From assembly GCF_014284275.1 (NCBI RefSeq), contig NZ_JACOFU010000001.1, forward strand, positions 620,001 to 684,000: DNA of 64,000 bases, given 5' to 3'. This document shows positions 48,207 through 57,642 of the stretch, piece after piece. Position numbers and translations under genes: made by a program. Each line of letters starts with the position of its first letter. Position 1 is the first letter of the stretch. A model generated the notes under the pieces. The model was not told the origin of the DNA. It was given only the letters and a program-made list of their open reading frames with translations, and did not search any database. This DNA is from Affinundibacterium amnicola (GTDB lineage: Bacteria > Pseudomonadota > Gammaproteobacteria > Burkholderiales > Burkholderiaceae_D).

Positions 48207-48611
48207 ATGAAAAAAGACACTTCCACAAAATCGGAAAAATCGAGTCCGCCAAAACCAACGGCCGCAGAGATGGAGCTCATGCGTTTGCTTTGGGTATTAG
48301 GTCCAGCGACTGCTAAGCAAGTGCATGAGGCAGCATTAAAAGAGCGTCCAGAAATCGCCTATGCATCTGTTTTGCGCATGCTTCAAGTGATGCATAGCAA
48401 AGGACAACTGCATCGCGATGAGAGTCAAAAAGCGCATGTCTATGCCGCTGTAGAGGAACAAGATACCTTACAAACCAATTTGGTAAAGGATCTAATTCAA
48501 AAAGCCTTTTCTGGTTCTGCTAAAGCCTTGGTGCTTGCTGCATTGCGATCACATGTGAGTAAAGAAGAGCGTGACGAGATTCAAAAATTCTTACATGGAG
48601 ATGAAAAATGA
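48207..48611 (+). CDS. BlaI/MecI/CopY-family transcriptional repressor
   Basis: 134 residues. Residues about 17-85 form the winged helix typical of the family: AEMELMRLLWVLGPATAKQV, then YASVLRMLQVMHSKGQLHRD (the recognition helix region and wing). The C-terminal helices (LVKDLIQKAFSGSAKAL) are the dimerisation part, with a cleavage-prone linker between them as in BlaI. In the known systems the partner M56 peptidase inactivates the repressor. The stop overlaps the partner's ATG by 4 nt. It is preceded by the TCTAGA array. Confidence 0.94.
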   Translation: MKKDTSTKSEKSSPPKPTAAEMELMRLLWVLGPATAKQVHEAALKERPEIAYASVLRMLQVMHSKGQLHRDESQKAHVYAAVEEQDTLQTNLVKDLIQKAFSGSAKALVLAALRSHVSKEERDEIQKFLHGDEK

Positions 48612-50404
48612 TAGGTAATCTGCATCATCTCACCAGTGATTTTGTCAGTGCGATTGGGTGGGCGCTAATTCATTTTTTGTGGCAAGGCACTCTAGTCGCT
48701 TTGGTTGCAGCTGGTCTCTTACTTTTTCTGCGAAATGCAAGAGCTCAAACGCGTTATGTGATCGCTTGTATAGCTTTACTTTGCTGCTTCTTTATTCCTG
48801 TATGGCAGGTGATGCAGGCTTTGCAATTAAGAGAAGATGGAATTGCGTCATTGATTTATTTTAGTCAGCAATCACAACACATCGGTAAAGAGACTTTACT
48901 GAACAATTGGGCGAATTGGCTTCATCTCAATATGCACCAAATTGTTTTGATATGGGCGCTTGTTGTTAGCTTATTGAGCATTCGTTTATGCCTCGGTCTC
49001 TGGTGGTTGCGTGGTTACAGCCATGGACAACGTGGCGCGGTAAATCCCTACTGGCAGCAACATGTACAAGGCTTAGCACGACGTTTTAATTTGTCGAGAC
49101 CAGTGATGGTGTGGATCGTACATGATCTAAAAAGCCCCATTACCATCGGCTGGTTGCGTCCTATGATTTTAGTTCCAGCGTCACTGCTTACTGGTATGGC
49201 TCCCGCCCATCTTGAGGCCTTACTAGCGCATGAATTAGCGCATATTCATCGTTATGATTATCTGGTGAATTTTATCCAAAATCTGATTGAAATGTTTTTG
49301 TTTTTCCACCCAGCAGTTTGGTGGATTTCAAAAAAAATTCGCAATGAAAGAGAACATATTGCGGATGACTTAGCTGCAAGCATACTCGGCGAACCGCGGC
49401 GTCTGGCGCTTGCTTTACAAGAGTTGGAATTAATCCAATTCACCACCCCTCAACTCGCCCAAGCGGCACATGGAGGAAATCTTATGTCCAGAATCAAACG
49501 TTTAATACGTCCAGAAGTACAAAGTGTTAATTGGAAAACCGCGGTAACTGCAGTTGGCGTTGCAGCAGCTTGTGTTGGTTTGGCAGCGAATGCAGCGATC
49601 CGAACTTTGTCGCAGCCTGATCAATTGAGTTCTCAGAGCCAAGCTAAAGTAGTTGCGAATGACAAGGTAGTAGAAGTGGATTCAATGGAATCGACAAGTT
49701 TGGAAAGTCGATTGGTCGATCAGTCGTCAACGCCAGGATCTGAGGCTAACAATTTGAAAGGCAAGGGACGTTCGAACAAAGACGTTGTTACACATGCGCG
49801 AATTGATTTTTCGAAACCAGGATGTGCGCCTGAATATCCTCGTGATGCTTTACGTCATGAATTACAAGGTGTGACCAGACTATTAGTTAGTTTTTCTAAC
49901 AAGGGACGTATTGAAGATGTCAACGTAGTGAAATCGAGTGGACATGTTCAGCTGGATGATTCGGTGAAAAATCAACTTTTGTCGGGGACATGCACAAGTA
50001 CACCTGGAACACTTAATGGCAAACCGCAAGCAAGCAAAACAGCCGTTGAATATTATTGGAAACTTGATGAGTCGCCAGTTAAATCAGCGCAATCGAAAGA
50101 AAATCTTCCCGTTAGTTCAAAAACACTTGCTAGCTTGGATTTTGCAAAGAGTGGTTGCAGCCCAGAATACCCCAAAGTTTCAGTGCGAAATCAAGAACAA
50201 GGAACGACAGCACTGGCATTAAAAGTGAATGAGGTAGGCGCCATTGATGATGTCAAGATAGCGGCATCGAGTGGGTTTCGAGGGTTGGATGAAGCCGTTG
50301 CGAAAAAGTTGAGATCAGGAACATGTATGGCTAGTCCCGCTCAAATTGACGGTAAGAATGTTGATTCGACGATCAATGTTGCTTATGTCTGGAAGCTGAG
50401 TTAA
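48608..50404 (+). CDS. M56-family metallopeptidase (BlaR1-like) with two C-terminal TonB-C-like domains
   Basis: 598 residues. The N-terminal about 310 form the BlaR1-type membrane peptidase: TM helices near 12-40, 50-72 and 110-130, the zinc site HELAH at 208-212 facing the cytoplasm, and EREHIADDLA as the third ligand region. A final TM (about 305-325, TAVTAVGVAAACVGLAANAA) leads into the periplasm. Instead of a penicillin-binding domain there are two tandem about 87-residue repeats (400-486 and 511-597) that align without gaps. Each has GC-x-PEYP and SGTC cysteines and ends YxWKL, resembling TonB C-terminal domains. It is coupled to the repressor gene by an ATGA overlap. Confidence 0.92.
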   Translation: MIGNLHHLTSDFVSAIGWALIHFLWQGTLVALVAAGLLLFLRNARAQTRYVIACIALLCCFFIPVWQVMQALQLREDGIASLIYFSQQSQHIGKETLLNNWANWLHLNMHQIVLIWALVVSLLSIRLCLGLWWLRGYSHGQRGAVNPYWQQHVQGLARRFNLSRPVMVWIVHDLKSPITIGWLRPMILVPASLLTGMAPAHLEALLAHELAHIHRYDYLVNFIQNLIEMFLFFHPAVWWISKKIRNEREHIADDLAASILGEPRRLALALQELELIQFTTPQLAQAAHGGNLMSRIKRLIRPEVQSVNWKTAVTAVGVAAACVGLAANAAIRTLSQPDQLSSQSQAKVVANDKVVEVDSMESTSLESRLVDQSSTPGSEANNLKGKGRSNKDVVTHARIDFSKPGCAPEYPRDALRHELQGVTRLLVSFSNKGRIEDVNVVKSSGHVQLDDSVKNQLLSGTCTSTPGTLNGKPQASKTAVEYYWKLDESPVKSAQSKENLPVSSKTLASLDFAKSGCSPEYPKVSVRNQEQGTTALALKVNEVGAIDDVKIAASSGFRGLDEAVAKKLRSGTCMASPAQIDGKNVDSTINVAYVWKLS

Positions 50405-50464
50405 TTAATATTGAATTTATCAGATACTGTGAAATAGCGGTATCTGATGTTCTAGAAACTATTT

Positions 50465-51298
50465 GTGATTGGAATTGGTTTGAAACAAATATTAAGACGA
50501 GTTTTTATACTGTTTTGTACGATTGGCTTTTTAACGGCATGCATTAGCACTAAGTCGCCAACAATAGATACTAATTGCGGGCCATGGAATTTTGGTATTG
50601 CTCAAGCATCTTCGTTTGACCACCAATTTTTGTCAGCATCTTGGATGCAAGATTTAAAGACGACATGTTTGAAAACTACGTATGCCAAGGGATTTGACGA
50701 ATTCGATCCTCCTATCGACGCAAAATTTACGTACCGAACAGAAGAGTCTGTCGTAAAGCGGCGAGCGGTAAGTTCGGTTGACAGTAAAGGGAAAAGCAAA
50801 AGCTCTTCAAGTCTTCCAAGGTCAGTATTTCAGATGACATTTCAAAACGGACATTACAATTTCGAGTTGGATGCAAATAGTCGATGGGAGGCAGATACTT
50901 CGCCATCTCCTTTGTACCAAGTCTTTGCAAAAAATAGTGAGACTAAAGCTGCACTGTTTATCAGTGTGTTTGACGCAAACCCATTTTTAATCTGGTCTGA
51001 CAGTCGAGATTCTATGTATCTACGTATGCGCGATCAGTTAGCTTATTCCGACATTACTAGAATTAAAGAAACGAAGTTTCAAAATTTAGATGGATTCCAA
51101 GTTGAATATCGTGGTCGAGATAAAAATTCTGTACCTCTGCATTTCCTGTCGACACAAATACGCGTAGGTAAAAAAATTCTTTATTTAACGACTTGGAGTT
51201 TTGAAGAGGATTACGCAAAAAATGAAGATGAATTTCATTTAATTGCTAACTCTATTCGCATGAAACCACGATTTTTGACTTGGTTGAATAACGACTAG
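50465..51298 (+). CDS. Unrecognised lipoprotein downstream of the M56 peptidase
   Basis: 277 residues from a GTG at 50465; a TTG at 50480 is equally possible. The signal peptide ends in the lipobox LTAC (FLTACISTKS). The mature part has three further cysteines near the N-terminus, a Ser/Lys-rich stretch (SKGKSKSSSSLP), and a beta-rich C-terminal half with DGFQVEYRG and ILYLTTWSFEEDYAKNEDEF, a pattern seen in lipoproteins that test or store membrane-associated ligands; I recognise no family. It is 60 bp after the M56 gene and likely in the same transcript, ending at the terminator at 51467, so it may be the regulated output or the sensor partner. Confidence 0.8.
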   Translation: MIGIGLKQILRRVFILFCTIGFLTACISTKSPTIDTNCGPWNFGIAQASSFDHQFLSASWMQDLKTTCLKTTYAKGFDEFDPPIDAKFTYRTEESVVKRRAVSSVDSKGKSKSSSSLPRSVFQMTFQNGHYNFELDANSRWEADTSPSPLYQVFAKNSETKAALFISVFDANPFLIWSDSRDSMYLRMRDQLAYSDITRIKETKFQNLDGFQVEYRGRDKNSVPLHFLSTQIRVGKKILYLTTWSFEEDYAKNEDEFHLIANSIRMKPRFLTWLNND

Positions 51299-51466
51299 TC
51301 TTGATCGGAAGGTATTCAGAACAAGTATATATCGAATGTTGGTATGAAACCTTAATACATCGACAGATTAGATTTTGCTTGTATAAAACTTCTACAGATT
51401 TCAAATGGCTTTTTATGAGAAATTGGTAAATGTGTGCTCTAAGTCTCAGTCTAACTGTCTGGTCTC

Positions 51467-51503
51467 AAGCTGGATGCCGTCGCGTCACCCGGCTTATTTT
51501 TTT
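51467..51503 (+). terminator. Terminator closing the BlaI/M56/lipoprotein unit
   Basis: AAGCTGG (51467-51473) pairs with CCGGCTT (51489-51495) with one G-U pair, followed by A and seven T. The loop is large (15 nt). Confidence 0.6.
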
Positions 51504-51518
51504 ATGGAAGCACAATTC

Positions 51519-52376
51519 TTAAAGTAAATTCAAAACCCCGTCCAAACCAACAAAATTCAATGCGACATTAGCTTGCGCACGCACAACTGGCTTGGCGCGG
51601 AAGGCAACGGATAGCCCAGCAATGCCCATCATCTTCAAATCGTTCGCACCATCGCCCATGACGATAGTTTGTTGTGGACTGATACCAAGTTCGGTGCACA
51701 CTTTTTCAACCGTGCGTTTTTTTTCATCGGCATCAACGATGGTGCCGATGACTTTGCCTGTCAGTTTGTCGTCGATGATTTCGAGTACATTGGCGTGGGT
51801 GCAGTCGAGATTTAAGCGCGATTTCATTCTATCGGTGAAGAAGGTAAATCCACCTGATACTAATAAAGTTTTTAAGCCCGCCGCTTGCACATGTTTGAGC
51901 ATGTTCTCTGCGCCCAGCGATAAATGCAGGCGTTGATCGTAAACTTTCTGTAGCGCCGATGCTTCTAAGCCTTTCAGCAAACCGACGCGACGAATTAAAC
52001 TTTCTTGAAATTCAATTTCGCCACGCATAGCGGCTTCGGTGATTTCTGCTACTTGCGGTTTTAAGCCTTGCATGTCGGCGATTTCATCTATGCATTCTAT
52101 GGTAATTAAAGTCGAATCCATGTCCATCGCGACCAGCTTAAAGTCACTGAGTTGACGTGTTTGTCCGTGATACACATCGAGCTGCGCGAGTAAGCATAAC
52201 TCTTGAATTGCTTGCAGAATTCTTGCATCGCATTGTACGTTTTCGAGGCGAACTGCCTTGGCATTAATCGGTACGATTTTCTCTGCGCCAGACATTTGGG
52301 CGATGCTTTGTATAGTTGCCGCTTGCTGCGCTAAGACAGCATTTAAACCTTGTATGATCAGATTCATGTTTTGCAT
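51519..52376 (-). CDS. serB: Phosphoserine phosphatase
   Basis: Last step of serine synthesis: hydrolyses O-phosphoserine. A HAD-superfamily enzyme of 285 residues. The N-terminal about 75 residues are a short regulatory-like region, then motif I DMDSTLI with the nucleophile and acid/base aspartates, ECIDEIADMQG, the motif II serine in LLVSGGFTFF, and motif III GDGANDLKMM. AFRAKP is the usual SerB ending region. It lies 36 bp after mfd on the same strand and may be co-transcribed with it. Confidence 0.96.
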   Translation of the reverse strand: MQNMNLIIQGLNAVLAQQAATIQSIAQMSGAEKIVPINAKAVRLENVQCDARILQAIQELCLLAQLDVYHGQTRQLSDFKLVAMDMDSTLITIECIDEIADMQGLKPQVAEITEAAMRGEIEFQESLIRRVGLLKGLEASALQKVYDQRLHLSLGAENMLKHVQAAGLKTLLVSGGFTFFTDRMKSRLNLDCTHANVLEIIDDKLTGKVIGTIVDADEKKRTVEKVCTELGISPQQTIVMGDGANDLKMMGIAGLSVAFRAKPVVRAQANVALNFVGLDGVLNLL

Positions 52377-52412
52377 GTTGAAGTGTAGTGACGGACGATT
52401 GGTGTAGGACGA

Positions 52413-55400
52413 TTAGTGCAGGGCTTTCATCGTGCTCTTAATCTGGGCGACGCGTGCGGCCAGATCGGGCATGTTGGCGCTGATGCGTAACTTGTCTTGT
52501 CCGTTGAGTTTGATGTGTTTGTTTTTCTGAACCAATTCGATAATGCGCATCGCATCGATCGGTGGTTGTGGTTCAAATTGCAGTGTTGCGGCTTCGCTGT
52601 GGGCATCAATTTTGATAATGCCCAGCGGCTTTGCGGCAACCCGCAGTCGATGTGTTTCTAAGAGTGATTTGACTGGTTCTGGCAATTTACCAAAACGATC
52701 TATCATCTCTTCTTGCAAATCATCAATGGCTTCAAGCTTGTTGCAATTTGCCAGGCGCTTATAGATAGATAAGCGCTCGTGTACATCACCACAAAAATCG
52801 CTGGGTAAGAGAGCGGGGATGTGTAAATTAATTTCAGTTGTAGTGGAGAGTGGTGCGGCGAGATCTGGCTCTTTGCCGTTCTTCAAACTGCGTACGGCTT
52901 CACTCAGCATGTCTGAGTACATCTGGAATCCAATCTCGTGCATTTCACCAGATTGGTTGTCGCCTAAGACTTCACCTGCTCCGCGAATTTCTAAATCATG
53001 CATGGCGAGGTAGAACCCGCTACCAAGTTCTTCCATTTGTTGAATCGCTTCCAAACGACGATTCGCTTGTTTGGTTAAGCCTTGTACATCGTGCACCAGC
53101 AGATAAGCGTAGGCTTGATGATGTGAGCGACCGACGCGGCCACGTAATTGATGTAACTGCGCTAGACCAAATTTATCGGCCCTATGCATGATGATGGTGT
53201 TGGCACTTGGAACGTCGATACCGGTTTCAATAATCGTCGTGCAAAGTAAGATGTTGTAGCGTTGCGCAACGAAATCGCGCATGACTTTTTCTAAATCGCG
53301 CTCATTCATCTGACCATGACCGACTGCGATGCGTGCCTCCGGCAACAAGGCTTCCAGCATGGCTTTACGGTTTTCTATGGTCTCGACTTCATTGTGTAAA
53401 AAATAGACTTGACCGCCGCGTTTGAGTTCACGTAAGCACGCCTCACGGATTACGGAATCGCCTTCACTGCGCACGAAAGTTTTGATTGCTAAACGTTTTT
53501 GCGGGGCGGTGGCGATGATAGAGAAGTCGCGTAATCCTTCAAGCGCCATGCCCAGTGTTCGTGGAATTGGCGTCGCTGTTAAGGTCAGTACATCGACTTC
53601 GGCACGCAGGGCTTTGAGTGTTTCTTTTTGACGTACACCGAAGCGATGTTCTTCGTCGATAATCACCAAACCGAGGCGAGAGAATTTGACGTCTTCGGAT
53701 AAAAGTTTATGCGTGCCGATCACGATATCGACCGTGCCATCTCCCATGCCTTTGATGGCTTGCGCGATTTCTTTGCCGCTTCTGAAGCGTGATAATTCGG
53801 CGATTTTTACTGGCCAATTGGCGAAACGATCGGTGAAGGTTTGTGCGTGTTGTTCTGCCAGCAGCGTAGTCGGTGCCAGAATCGCGACTTGTTTGCCGCC
53901 CATCACCGCAACGAAAGCGGCACGTAGAGCGACTTCAGTTTTACCAAAACCGACGTCACCGCAAATCAATCTGTCCATCGGCTTACCTGAAGTCATGTCG
54001 CCAATTACTGCGGTAATCGCTGCGGCTTGATCGGGTGTTTCATCGAAACCAAAGCTGTCAGCAAAGGCCGCGTAATCGTGCGCAGAATATTCAAATGCAT
54101 GACCCTGACGTAAAGCTCGGCGAGCGTACAAGTTGAGTAACTCGGCCGCCGTATCACGAATTTGTTGTGCGGCTTTGCGTTTGGCCTTTTCCCATTGACC
54201 CGAGCCTAGCGCATGCAAAGGTGCGTCATCGGGCGATGCACCAGAGTAGCGTGAGATTACGTGTAACTGCGATACTGGCACGTAGAGCTTGGTGTCTTTC
54301 GCATATTCCAGGTGCAGGAATTCGGTTTCACCTTCACCCAGATCCATGCTAATCAGTCCCATGTAGCGACCGATACCATGGTTGCTATGGACGACGGGAT
54401 CACCAATTTTCAATTCAGACAAATCGCGCACCATGTGCTCGACTTGCGTCACGGCTTCTTGTTTTTTGCGACCTACGCGTTTGCCAGAGCCAGCGTATAA
54501 CTCGGTTTCAGTGATAAACGCGATGTCGTGCGCTTGGAATCCTGCATGTAACGGTGCTACACCTAAGACCAGTTTGGGGCTGCTGGTGATGAAGTCGGTG
54601 TAATCTTCGCTGATGCTAATTTCGAGATCGAAATCACGGAAATATTGTTGCAAGGTTTCACGCCGACCTGCGGTTTCTGCACAAATGAAGACGCGCTTAT
54701 CGGTTTGCAATAAATACGAGCGCAAATTTGTTAGTGGATCATCGGCACGACGATTGACAGCGATATCCGGCAAAAAGCTAGAGACTTCAGAGGCCGCGCC
54801 ACCATTTTGTATGATCCACCGAGATTCCGACTTTAGTGTTGCAAAGAAATCCTCGTCGCGTAAGAAAATGGTCTCTGGCGGTAGAACAGGGCGTTCTCTG
54901 TCGGATTTTAAAAACTGATAACGTGAGCGAGTGTCAACCCAAAAGCGTTGTATCGCTTCCTCGATATCGCCAATCAAAACGTAATGCGTGTTTTGCGGCA
55001 GGTAATCGAAAAGTGTCGCCGTCGATTCAAAAAATAAGGGCAGATAATATTCAATACCAGCTGATGCAATCCCATTGCCGATGTCTTTATACACGGTAGA
55101 GCGTGAAGGATCGCCTTCAAATTGTTCGCGCCAACGATTACGAAACGCGCTGCGACCCGTTTCATCCATAGGAAATTCACGACCCGGCAGCAAGCGAACT
55201 TCTTTCACCGGATACAGCGAGCGCTGAGTATCGGCATCGAAGGTGCGTATGGTTTCTATGCTATCGCCAAACAGGTCAAGTCGGTACGGCAGCACAGAGC
55301 CCATAGGGAACAAATCAATCAAGCCACCGCGCACAGAATACTCACCCGGCGACATGACTTGGGAGACATGGGTGTAACCAGCTAATGTTAATTGCGTTTT

Positions 55401-55832
55401 GAGCTTGGCTTCATTGAGTGTTTCACCAACTTTAAAGAAGAAGGTATAAGCCGCTAAAAACGACGGTGGCGCCATGCGCACCAAGGCCGTGGTAGCAGGG
55501 ACGATTAAAACATCGCAGTTACCACTATTGATTTCATACAAGGTCGCCAGACGCTCGGATACCAGATCCTGATGCGGTGAAAAAGCGTCATACGGCAGCG
55601 TTTCCCAGTCTGGTAGTAAATGGCAGCGCAGATCTGGGGCGAACCAAGGCAATTCACTGAGTAAACGTTGCGCGTCTGCTGGACTGGCAACGAAGATCGT
55701 CAGAAATCTTTGTTCCGCTTTTAAGGCAGCAGCGGCTTGTGCAATGGCATAAGCATCGGCGGAACCGTGAGTAGACGGTAGCACGAATCGGTGACCAGCT
55801 TTGGGTAGCGCTTTGATGAAATCGAAAGACAT
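52413..55832 (-). CDS. mfd: Transcription-repair coupling factor Mfd
   Basis: Removes RNA polymerase stalled at DNA damage and recruits UvrA. It has 1139 residues from the ATG at 55832 (E. coli 1148). The UvrB-homology module is N-terminal (STHGSADAYAIAQAAAAL; WETLPYDAFSPH), the RNA-polymerase-interacting domain follows (IGDPVVHSNHGIGRYMGL), then the RecG-like translocase with Walker A CGDVGFGKTEVA, DEEHRFG, LTATPIPRTL and QLRGRVGRS, and the C-terminal autoinhibitory D7 domain. A longer frame to 55973 would overlap the ispD leader and has no homologous residues, so it was rejected. It is divergent from ispD with 129 bp between starts. Confidence 0.97.
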   Translation of the reverse strand: MSFDFIKALPKAGHRFVLPSTHGSADAYAIAQAAAALKAEQRFLTIFVASPADAQRLLSELPWFAPDLRCHLLPDWETLPYDAFSPHQDLVSERLATLYEINSGNCDVLIVPATTALVRMAPPSFLAAYTFFFKVGETLNEAKLKTQLTLAGYTHVSQVMSPGEYSVRGGLIDLFPMGSVLPYRLDLFGDSIETIRTFDADTQRSLYPVKEVRLLPGREFPMDETGRSAFRNRWREQFEGDPSRSTVYKDIGNGIASAGIEYYLPLFFESTATLFDYLPQNTHYVLIGDIEEAIQRFWVDTRSRYQFLKSDRERPVLPPETIFLRDEDFFATLKSESRWIIQNGGAASEVSSFLPDIAVNRRADDPLTNLRSYLLQTDKRVFICAETAGRRETLQQYFRDFDLEISISEDYTDFITSSPKLVLGVAPLHAGFQAHDIAFITETELYAGSGKRVGRKKQEAVTQVEHMVRDLSELKIGDPVVHSNHGIGRYMGLISMDLGEGETEFLHLEYAKDTKLYVPVSQLHVISRYSGASPDDAPLHALGSGQWEKAKRKAAQQIRDTAAELLNLYARRALRQGHAFEYSAHDYAAFADSFGFDETPDQAAAITAVIGDMTSGKPMDRLICGDVGFGKTEVALRAAFVAVMGGKQVAILAPTTLLAEQHAQTFTDRFANWPVKIAELSRFRSGKEIAQAIKGMGDGTVDIVIGTHKLLSEDVKFSRLGLVIIDEEHRFGVRQKETLKALRAEVDVLTLTATPIPRTLGMALEGLRDFSIIATAPQKRLAIKTFVRSEGDSVIREACLRELKRGGQVYFLHNEVETIENRKAMLEALLPEARIAVGHGQMNERDLEKVMRDFVAQRYNILLCTTIIETGIDVPSANTIIMHRADKFGLAQLHQLRGRVGRSHHQAYAYLLVHDVQGLTKQANRRLEAIQQMEELGSGFYLAMHDLEIRGAGEVLGDNQSGEMHEIGFQMYSDMLSEAVRSLKNGKEPDLAAPLSTTTEINLHIPALLPSDFCGDVHERLSIYKRLANCNKLEAIDDLQEEMIDRFGKLPEPVKSLLETHRLRVAAKPLGIIKIDAHSEAATLQFEPQPPIDAMRIIELVQKNKHIKLNGQDKLRISANMPDLAARVAQIKSTMKALH

Positions 55833-55961
55833 TAGATGTAAAGCAAGGAGTTCTGCAAATTCGTGCGCTACGAGCGGGAAAAAGCCCAGAAGCAGGAATT
55901 GGCGGTTAAAATGAGGATCAATTATAAACGATGCACAAGCGCAGCTACTTGTATCCTTGAA

Positions 55962-56708
55962 ATGACCCAACAATCTTCCGACTTATCCGATTTGCCCCGC
56001 AATTTGCTAGGGGAAAGTTTAAACGGCGTAAAGCCAAAATATATCGTCTTAATTCCGGCGGCTGGCGTTGGTGCTCGTATGGCTAGCAATATACCTAAAC
56101 AATACTTGGATTTGGCGGGGAAGAGCGTTTTGCAAAGAACGGTTGATTGTTTCTTAGCTTGCTCACAAATTGATCATATCTTTGTCGTAGTCAGCACTGA
56201 AGATGCATTTATTGATGAAGCTTTAGCTGCGCATGAAAAACTAACGGTGTTAAATTGCGGAGGCGCTACGCGTCGCGATACCGTACAAAATGGTTTGGAA
56301 GTGATACGTAAATTTAGTCAATATCAAGATTACGATCAGGTTCTGGTGCATGACGCAGCGCGTCCAGGATTGACGCCTGCTTTGGTATCTAAGTTAATCG
56401 AAGCAGTTGGTGCTGATGTGAATGGTGGCTTGTTGGCCTTGCCAGTCGTCGATACCGTTAAACGCAGTGTGGCAGGGCGTGTAGAAACCGTAGATCGACA
56501 AGATTTATGGTTGGCGCAGACGCCACAGATGTTTCGTCTGGATTTGCTGTCGCGCGCGCTGGAAATGGCAATCGCAGTGACCGATGAGGCCAGTGCTATT
56601 GAAACGATAGGATATAGTCCTAAATTAGTAGAAGGCGCAATGCGTAATCGCAAATTGACTGTGCCTGAAGATTTAGAGTTTTTGAATTTATTTTTTAAAG
56701 ATTTATGA
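55962..56708 (+). CDS. ispD: 2-C-methyl-D-erythritol 4-phosphate cytidylyltransferase
   Basis: Third step of the MEP isoprenoid pathway: makes CDP-methylerythritol. It has 248 residues from the ATG at 55962; the frame extends upstream to 55863, but those residues lack family character. The nucleotidyltransferase signature is [18 protein letters not shown], followed by [22 protein letters not shown] and the C-terminal LTVPEDLEF. The N-terminus before IVLIPAAG is about 25 residues longer than average. It overlaps ispF by 4 nt (ATGA). Confidence 0.96.
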   Translation: MTQQSSDLSDLPRNLLGESLNGVKPKYIVLIPAAGVGARMASNIPKQYLDLAGKSVLQRTVDCFLACSQIDHIFVVVSTEDAFIDEALAAHEKLTVLNCGGATRRDTVQNGLEVIRKFSQYQDYDQVLVHDAARPGLTPALVSKLIEAVGADVNGGLLALPVVDTVKRSVAGRVETVDRQDLWLAQTPQMFRLDLLSRALEMAIAVTDEASAIETIGYSPKLVEGAMRNRKLTVPEDLEFLNLFFKDL

Positions 56709-57220
56709 GTGCAAACATCCATAGTCGAATCTCCCTGCCTATGCCATTCCGAATTGGTCAAGGTTACGATTGCCATGCCTTGGTTGAAGGGCGTAAATTG
56801 ATCATTGGCGGTGTGGATATCCCGCACAAAACGGGTTTGTTGGGGCATTCTGATGCTGATGTCTTGCTGCATGCGATCACAGATGCATTATTGGGGGCAG
56901 CGGCTTTAGGTGATATTGGAAAATTGTTTCCCGATACCGATGCCAAGTTTGCTGGTGCAGATTCTCGTGTATTGCTCAGAGAGGCAATTTCACGTGTACA
57001 TGAGAGTGGATATGTGCTGGGCAATCTAGATGCAACGATTATCGCTCAGCAGCCAAAAATGGCGCCGCATATTCCTAAAATGGTCGAACATATTGCAGCA
57101 GATTTGCAAGTAGCACTATCCCAAGTGAATATTAAAGCGAAGACCAATGAGAAGCTTGGTTATTTGGGGCGTGAAGAAGGAATTGCCGCCGAGGCGGTGG
57201 CTTTGCTTTATAAAGCATGA
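56705..57220 (+). CDS. ispF: 2-C-methyl-D-erythritol 2,4-cyclodiphosphate synthase
   Basis: Fifth MEP-pathway step: cyclises CDP-ME-2-phosphate with loss of CMP. It has 171 residues from the ATG overlapping the ispD stop, or 159 from the ATG at 56741 ([12 protein letters not shown]), which matches the usual family start and length; both are possible. The zinc ligands lie in GYDCH (a Cys where Val is usual) and in [31 protein letters not shown] is the CMP-binding end. Translational coupling to ispD is evident. Confidence 0.96.
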   Translation: MSANIHSRISLPMPFRIGQGYDCHALVEGRKLIIGGVDIPHKTGLLGHSDADVLLHAITDALLGAAALGDIGKLFPDTDAKFAGADSRVLLREAISRVHESGYVLGNLDATIIAQQPKMAPHIPKMVEHIAADLQVALSQVNIKAKTNEKLGYLGREEGIAAEAVALLYKA

Positions 57221-57293
57221 TTAAGCGAAGTCCGACGATTTGTGTCCCGTCGAGCTAATCTAATTTGTCATTTGAAGTACTAAGGAGAGAACG

Positions 57294-57566
57294 ATGAAAC
57301 GCGATATGTTAAAAGGTTTATTAAAGCAGTTGCAGGATGGCTTGCATACAACCGAGCAGGTCGATGCCGAAATGAAAGCATTACTGCAAAATTTGCATCA
57401 AGACATTGAAACAGTCTTAGCCAAAGATGAAAATCCAGATGATCCTTTGTATGCGGCCTTAAGTGATCGTTCCCGCGCTATCTATGCAGAATTTGCCAGT
57501 AAACATCCGAAGCTTGAACCAGCTTTGCGTGAACTTGGCAGTATGTTGGAAAAAATGGGCGTGTAA
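57294..57566 (+). CDS. DUF4404 family small protein
   Basis: 90 residues, all helical and charged: KGLLKQLQDGLHTTEQVDAE, then LLQNLHQDIETVL, and a final helical LEPALRELGSMLEKMGV. It resembles DUF4404, a small cytoplasmic family of unknown function. AAGGAGAGAA lies just before the ATG, a strong ribosome-binding site. It converges with the parvulin gene at a bidirectional terminator. Confidence 0.8.
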   Translation: MKRDMLKGLLKQLQDGLHTTEQVDAEMKALLQNLHQDIETVLAKDENPDDPLYAALSDRSRAIYAEFASKHPKLEPALRELGSMLEKMGV

Positions 57567-57587
57567 TTATCTTCGCTGTCGAAGAAG

Positions 57588-57619
57588 TAAAAAAAGACGC
57601 CCGAGAGCGTCTTTTTTTA
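57588..57619. terminator. Bidirectional terminator after the DUF4404 and parvulin genes
   Basis: AAAAAAGACGC and GCGTCTTTTTT pair around CCGAGA, A-rich on the left and T7 on the right, so it works on both strands for the two converging genes. Confidence 0.88.
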
Positions 57620-57642
57620 TGGATCAAACGAGTGATTGCAGA

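Noticed and set aside
48207..51298. Beta-lactam resistance operon
   Set aside because: BlaI/M56 similarity suggests it, but there is no penicillin-binding sensor domain and no beta-lactamase or PBP gene; resistance should not be inferred.
55833..55973. Longer mfd frame of 1186 residues
   Set aside because: The additional residues do not look like Mfd; MSFDFIKALPKAG at 55832 fits the usual start and length, and the extension would run into the ispD leader.
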